Shown here one piece after another: positions 6,468 through 9,273 of a stretch of 9,273 nucleotides of DNA (the first letter of the stretch is position 1; every line of letters starts with the position of its first letter). A program made the position numbers and the translations under genes. The notes under the pieces are model-generated. The model did not search any database. It saw only the letters and a list, made by a program, of their open reading frames with translations, and was not told the DNA's origin. The stretch is from contig CAMZLC010000023.1 in the NCBI GenBank assembly GCA_947311605.1, positions 1-9,273 of the forward strand. Direction: 5' to 3'. The DNA comes from an uncultured Sulfurovum sp. Lineage in GTDB: Bacteria > Campylobacterota > Campylobacteria > Campylobacterales > Sulfurovaceae.

Positions 6468-7631
6468 ATGCCAGCCGAAATCACCCTCCTGCTCATGCTC
6501 TCCCTGGTCATCTGGGGCGCGCCTTTTCTTGCCAAACTGCTACGCATGCCTACCACACCTGTAGAGATCATCTTGGGATCCATCCTCTCCTTTATGGGAC
6601 TGGTGCACCATCATGAATATTTCGATATTGTCGCCGAAGTAGGCTTCCTCTATCTGATGTTTCTCGCGGGCATGGAGGTCGATCTCAAGCAGATCATCAA
6701 AAGCCCTAGAAGTCTAATACGCAGAGCCATATTTTTTATTGCCACATTAGTGATCCTGGCATTTGGCAGCGGCATGCTTCTAGGCCTCAATACCATCGTT
6801 ATTATCTCTCTTCCTCTTATCTCCATCGGGCTACTGGCCTCGCTTTCAAAAAATTATGGGAAAAAGGAGGAGTGGATCAGGCTGGCTTTTATCGTTGGTG
6901 TACTGGGGGAGATCGTCAGCATCGCTGCGCTCACTATTATTGATGCTGCTAGCAGCGTAGGGTTTGGTCTGGCACTCTTCGCAAAATTGGGCTATCTCTT
7001 CCTCTTCATTCTTGCCATCTATATTGTATACCGTGTGCTACATCTACTGTTTTGGTGGTATCCTGAGCTCAAGCGCACGCTCATGCCCAAGCTCGATACC
7101 TCAGACCAGGATGTCAGGCTGGCGATCGCGCTGTTCTTTATTCTGATCTCACTGATGCTTGTATTGGATCTCGAATTGGCATTAGGAACCTTTATCGCCG
7201 GAGTTGCCATCTCTGCATTTTTCCATCATGAAAAGCATCTGGAGGAGAAGATGAGCAGCCTGGGGTTTGGGTTTCTGGTACCCCTGTTCTTTATTCATGT
7301 GGGTGCCTCTTTTGACCTCAATGCGCTTGCCTACCCCCGTGTAGTCACTGGGGCACTACTGATCACGGCACTCATGATAGGGATGAGGATACTGGGAGCC
7401 TTTCATCTCAAGCCTATCGCAGGAAGCCGGCACGCACTACTCAGCGCTTTTGCCCTCTCTATGCCATTGACATTGATCATCGCCGTAGCCACGATAGGAT
7501 ACGACGCCAGCATTATTGACATCATTGTCTATTACCAGCTTATTTTGGCAAGTCTCTTTGAGGTGATACTCTCTATGTTTGCTATTAAATTGGTCCGAAA
7601 AGGGCTCAAAGAATCGCAGACTACTCTGTAA
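6468..7631 (+). CDS. CPA2-family cation/proton antiporter (KefB/NapA-like membrane domain only)
   Basis: A 387-residue inner-membrane protein with roughly 12 hydrophobic helices over residues 5-375. Family members exchange Na+ or K+ for protons. CPA2 landmarks are RMPTTPVEIILG (26-37), AEVGFLYLMFLAGMEVDL (56-73), LALGTFIAGVAIS (237-249) and FLVPLFFIHVGASFDL (269-283, flanking residues included). At the ion-binding helix, where relatives have Gln-Asp, Asn-Asp or Asp-Asp, this protein has G147-E148 (VGVLGEIVSI). It ends after the membrane domain, with no TrkA-N/RCK domain as in KefB/KefC. No good ribosome site precedes the ATG, and the topA stop is 14 bp upstream, so coupling to topA is likely. 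The 3' end overlaps the opposite-strand ftsB-like gene by 11 bp. The ion carried cannot be read from the sequence. Confidence 0.88.
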   Translation: MPAEITLLLMLSLVIWGAPFLAKLLRMPTTPVEIILGSILSFMGLVHHHEYFDIVAEVGFLYLMFLAGMEVDLKQIIKSPRSLIRRAIFFIATLVILAFGSGMLLGLNTIVIISLPLISIGLLASLSKNYGKKEEWIRLAFIVGVLGEIVSIAALTIIDAASSVGFGLALFAKLGYLFLFILAIYIVYRVLHLLFWWYPELKRTLMPKLDTSDQDVRLAIALFFILISLMLVLDLELALGTFIAGVAISAFFHHEKHLEEKMSSLGFGFLVPLFFIHVGASFDLNALAYPRVVTGALLITALMIGMRILGAFHLKPIAGSRHALLSAFALSMPLTLIIAVATIGYDASIIDIIVYYQLILASLFEVILSMFAIKLVRKGLKESQTTL

Positions 7632-7869
7632 GCTGAAGCAATTCAAAATACTCTTTTTGAAGCTTCTGATTGGCGACCTTGATCTCTTTTCTCTCTTGCA
7701 CAAAGCTCCCCTTTTCGTGCTCCAGCCTATTCAGTACGATCAAGGAATTTTCACCAAAGAGCAGCACCCCGATATAGAGTCCCAACACAATGATACCCAC
7801 CAGTATCAGAAAGATACTTTTGAGCGAAAAACCGAGCCATTCGTAGCGGTTATTGGCAGCCAGAGACAA
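7621..7869 (-). CDS. FtsB/DivIC-like septum formation initiator protein
   Basis: A small 82-residue protein with a short cytoplasmic N-terminus, one membrane helix (about 17-38, SIFLILVGIIVLGLYIGVLL) and a polar, heptad-like segment (about 40-80) rich in Leu, Glu and Lys. This is the layout of FtsB/DivIC proteins, which bridge FtsL and FtsQ at the division site. A small membrane protein of this kind follows eno in Helicobacter and Campylobacter. The start is TTG at 7869-7867; the frame has no ATG upstream of the membrane helix. An AGAGG (7882-7878) overlaps the eno stop codon, 8 bases from the TTG, so translation is probably coupled to eno. Its final codons overlap the antiporter gene on the other strand. 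The assignment rests on topology and context more than on identity. Confidence 0.72.
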   Translation of the reverse strand: MSLAANNRYEWLGFSLKSIFLILVGIIVLGLYIGVLLFGENSLIVLNRLEHEKGSFVQERKEIKVANQKLQKEYFELLQLTE

Positions 7870-7877
7870 GAGAGCAG

Positions 7878-7882
7878 CCTCT
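7878..7882 (-). promoter_or_regulatory. Ribosome binding site for the TTG start of the ftsB-like gene
   Basis: AGAGG on the minus strand overlaps the TAG stop of eno (7883-7881) and sits 8 bases before TTG at 7869. It supports the non-ATG start and translational coupling with eno. Confidence 0.6.
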
Positions 7883-9149
7883 AAAAGAGATCTCTGCCGA
7901 GATACTCAAACTGCCCCAATTCTGTCTCGATCTCCAGCAGCCTGTTGTACTTGGCGATTCTGTCACTTCTCGCCGTAGAGCCCGTCTTGATCTGCCCCGT
8001 ATTGAGTGCAACAGCAAAGTCCGCGATAAAGGTATCTTCACTCTCGCCCGAGCGATGACTCATCACACAATGGTAGCCATTTCTTTGTGCCAGTCTTACT
8101 GTCTGCATCGTCTCAGAGACGGTACCGATCTGGTTTGGTTTGATCAGAATAGCATTGGCGATATCTCTGCGAATACCCTCTGCCAGAATAGCGACATTCG
8201 TCACAAAAAGGTCATCCCCTACTATCTGTATTTTACTTCCCAGGACTTCAGTAAGCTCTTTCCATCCATCCCAGTCATCCTCACTCAAGCCATCTTCGAT
8301 AGAGACAATAGGGTATCTCGCGCACATGTCAGCATAGTAGGCAATCAGCTCAGAGTTGCTCAGCTCACGATTTTCTGATTTGAGGACATACTTGCCTGCC
8401 TCATTGACCAGTTCACTTGCTGCCACATCTAGTGCGATGGCGATCTCTTCTCCAGGTTTGTACCCAGCTTTTTCGATGGCTTGGAGTATGACCTGGATAG
8501 GCTCTTCGTTAGATTTGAGGTTGGGAGCAAATCCGCCTTCGTCCCCTACTGCCGTGCTTTCGCCCATATCATTGATGATCTTTTTGAGCGCATGGTAGAC
8601 CTCGGCACAGGCTCTCAGTCCTTCTGAAAACCTGTCAAACCCTACAGGCATGACCATGTACTCTTGAAAATCCACTGAGTTATTGGCATGCTCTCCTCCA
8701 TTGACAATATTCAACATAGGCACAGGCATGACGACAGCATTGGCACCTCCGAGATACCTATACAGCGGCATTTTGAGTGACCGTGCCGCTGCTCTGGCGA
8801 CTGCCATAGAAACCCCCAGCACGGCATTGGCACCGAGATTACCATAATTATCAGTCCCGTCAGCTTCTTTCATCGCGAGGTCAACATCCGCCTGGTTGTA
8901 GGGACTCATGCCGATCAGCGTCTCTGCCAAAGTGCTATTGACGTGTGCTACAGCCTTAAGTACACCTTTGCCCATATATCTGTCGCCACCATCACGAAGC
9001 TCCAGTGCTTCCCTTTTTCCGGTACTTGCGCCACTGGGTACAATAGCGTTGGCTGTGGTGCCATCGCTCAAAGTCACGGTTGCCTTGACCGTGGGGTTTC
9101 CTCTGCTGTCCATCACCTCGTCTGCAACGATATCTTCAATAAAAACCAT
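7881..9149 (-). CDS. eno: Enolase (phosphopyruvate hydratase)
   Basis: A 422-residue enolase that interconverts 2-phosphoglycerate and phosphoenolpyruvate in glycolysis and gluconeogenesis. The N-terminal domain has the signature DSRGNPTV (14-21) and PSGASTGKREALELRD (38-53). The barrel carries GEHANN (H154), the proton-transfer glutamate E204 in GDEGGFAPN, Mg2+ ligands D241 (ALDVAASE), E285 (SIEDGL) and D312 (VGDDLF), the catalytic base K337 (LIKPNQIGT) and SHRSGESEDT (364-373), with H365 at the active site. The ATG at 9149 is preferred over an in-frame upstream ATG at 9179, because AAGGAA lies 5-7 bases before it and MVFIEDI is the usual family start. The ftsB-like gene follows after 11 bp. 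Confidence 0.97.
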   Translation of the reverse strand: MVFIEDIVADEVMDSRGNPTVKATVTLSDGTTANAIVPSGASTGKREALELRDGGDRYMGKGVLKAVAHVNSTLAETLIGMSPYNQADVDLAMKEADGTDNYGNLGANAVLGVSMAVARAAARSLKMPLYRYLGGANAVVMPVPMLNIVNGGEHANNSVDFQEYMVMPVGFDRFSEGLRACAEVYHALKKIINDMGESTAVGDEGGFAPNLKSNEEPIQVILQAIEKAGYKPGEEIAIALDVAASELVNEAGKYVLKSENRELSNSELIAYYADMCARYPIVSIEDGLSEDDWDGWKELTEVLGSKIQIVGDDLFVTNVAILAEGIRRDIANAILIKPNQIGTVSETMQTVRLAQRNGYHCVMSHRSGESEDTFIADFAVALNTGQIKTGSTARSDRIAKYNRLLEIETELGQFEYLGRDLF

Positions 9150-9273
9150 TTTGGTTCCTTCGTATAATATATTTATCAACCAAATCGATAAAATAAGGTT
9201 GAGTTCAATAAAGACTCATAGTTTTCACAAAAGCTAACAATAAACAAGTTTTTTTCCTTTTTGGACTTTTGTA
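9150..9273. other. AT-rich segment upstream of eno with no recognised gene
   Basis: These 124 bp hold the eno ribosome site and AT-rich sequence. On the minus strand one frame is open from the window edge to a TGA in the GGTTGA near 9180-9175, but its residues match nothing I know, so I do not call it a gene tail. TATATT and TAAATA hexamers (9175-9166) lie too close to the ribosome site to serve comfortably as the -10 box. The eno promoter is either further upstream or belongs to a preceding gene. Confidence 0.5.

Noticed and set aside
5894..6616. A 240-codon plus-strand frame over the topA 3' end and antiporter 5' end
   Set aside because: It lies out of frame across two well-supported genes and its product is low-complexity, rich in Pro, Ser and Arg, with no family features.
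9217..9225. AAAACTATG (minus strand) shared with the candidate IS end at 88-96
   Set aside because: A 9-bp match between two AT-rich segments is too short. The bases around it do not follow the rest of the left-hand end, so I do not call a second IS end.
8908..9237. A 109-codon plus-strand frame crossing the eno start
   Set aside because: It is antisense to the conserved N-terminus of enolase and has no supporting motif.
1..9273. Search for CRISPR arrays, tRNA or rRNA genes, toxin-antitoxin pairs and defence genes
   Set aside because: No regularly spaced repeats, cloverleaf-like tracts or defence-type motifs were noticed. The window is almost fully occupied by recognisable metabolic and housekeeping genes.

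Overview
The window looks like chromosomal DNA of a member of the Campylobacterota (Epsilonproteobacteria), probably a free-living or vent-type lineage related to Sulfurovum or Sulfurimonas. The case rests on the form of the Dcd, TopA and enolase proteins, on the enolase to FtsB-like gene order known from Helicobacter and Campylobacter, and on promoters with clear -10 boxes but poor -35 boxes. The genus is an inference and was not tested against any database.

Region 1 (1-2950, minus strand) is the AT-rich end of a surface-polysaccharide cluster. It reads tviB-type UDP-sugar 6-dehydrogenase, then wbpB-type 3-dehydrogenase, then wbpD-type N-acetyltransferase. These are three steps of the route to a UDP-2,3-diacetamido-hexuronic acid used in O-antigen or capsule. 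The aminotransferase (WbpE type) that must act between WbpB and WbpD is not in the window. Directly after the wbpD stop codon the sequence changes to what looks like the end of an insertion sequence (possibly ISL3 family), with the first 11 codons of its putative transposase running off the left edge.

Region 2 (2951-7631, plus strand) is higher-GC core genome: dcd (dCTP deaminase), a Kbp/YgaU-like BON-LysM protein ending at a perfect 12-bp hairpin, topA (DNA topoisomerase I with four C-terminal zinc ribbons) and a CPA2-type cation/proton antiporter. The sugar cluster and dcd are transcribed divergently from a 103-bp gap that carries a -10 box on each strand.

Region 3 (7621-9149, minus strand) has eno (enolase) followed by a small FtsB/DivIC-like division protein that starts at TTG and is probably translationally coupled to eno. 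Its last codons overlap the end of the antiporter gene tail to tail. The last 124 bp upstream of eno hold no recognisable gene.

Most of the window is housekeeping. No new defence system, CRISPR array, tRNA or rRNA was seen. The points most worth a second look are the polysaccharide cluster broken by an apparent IS, the TviB-type enzyme in a Wbp-type pathway, the unusual Gly-Glu pair at the ion site of the antiporter, and the closeness of a K+-binding protein gene to a cation antiporter gene.
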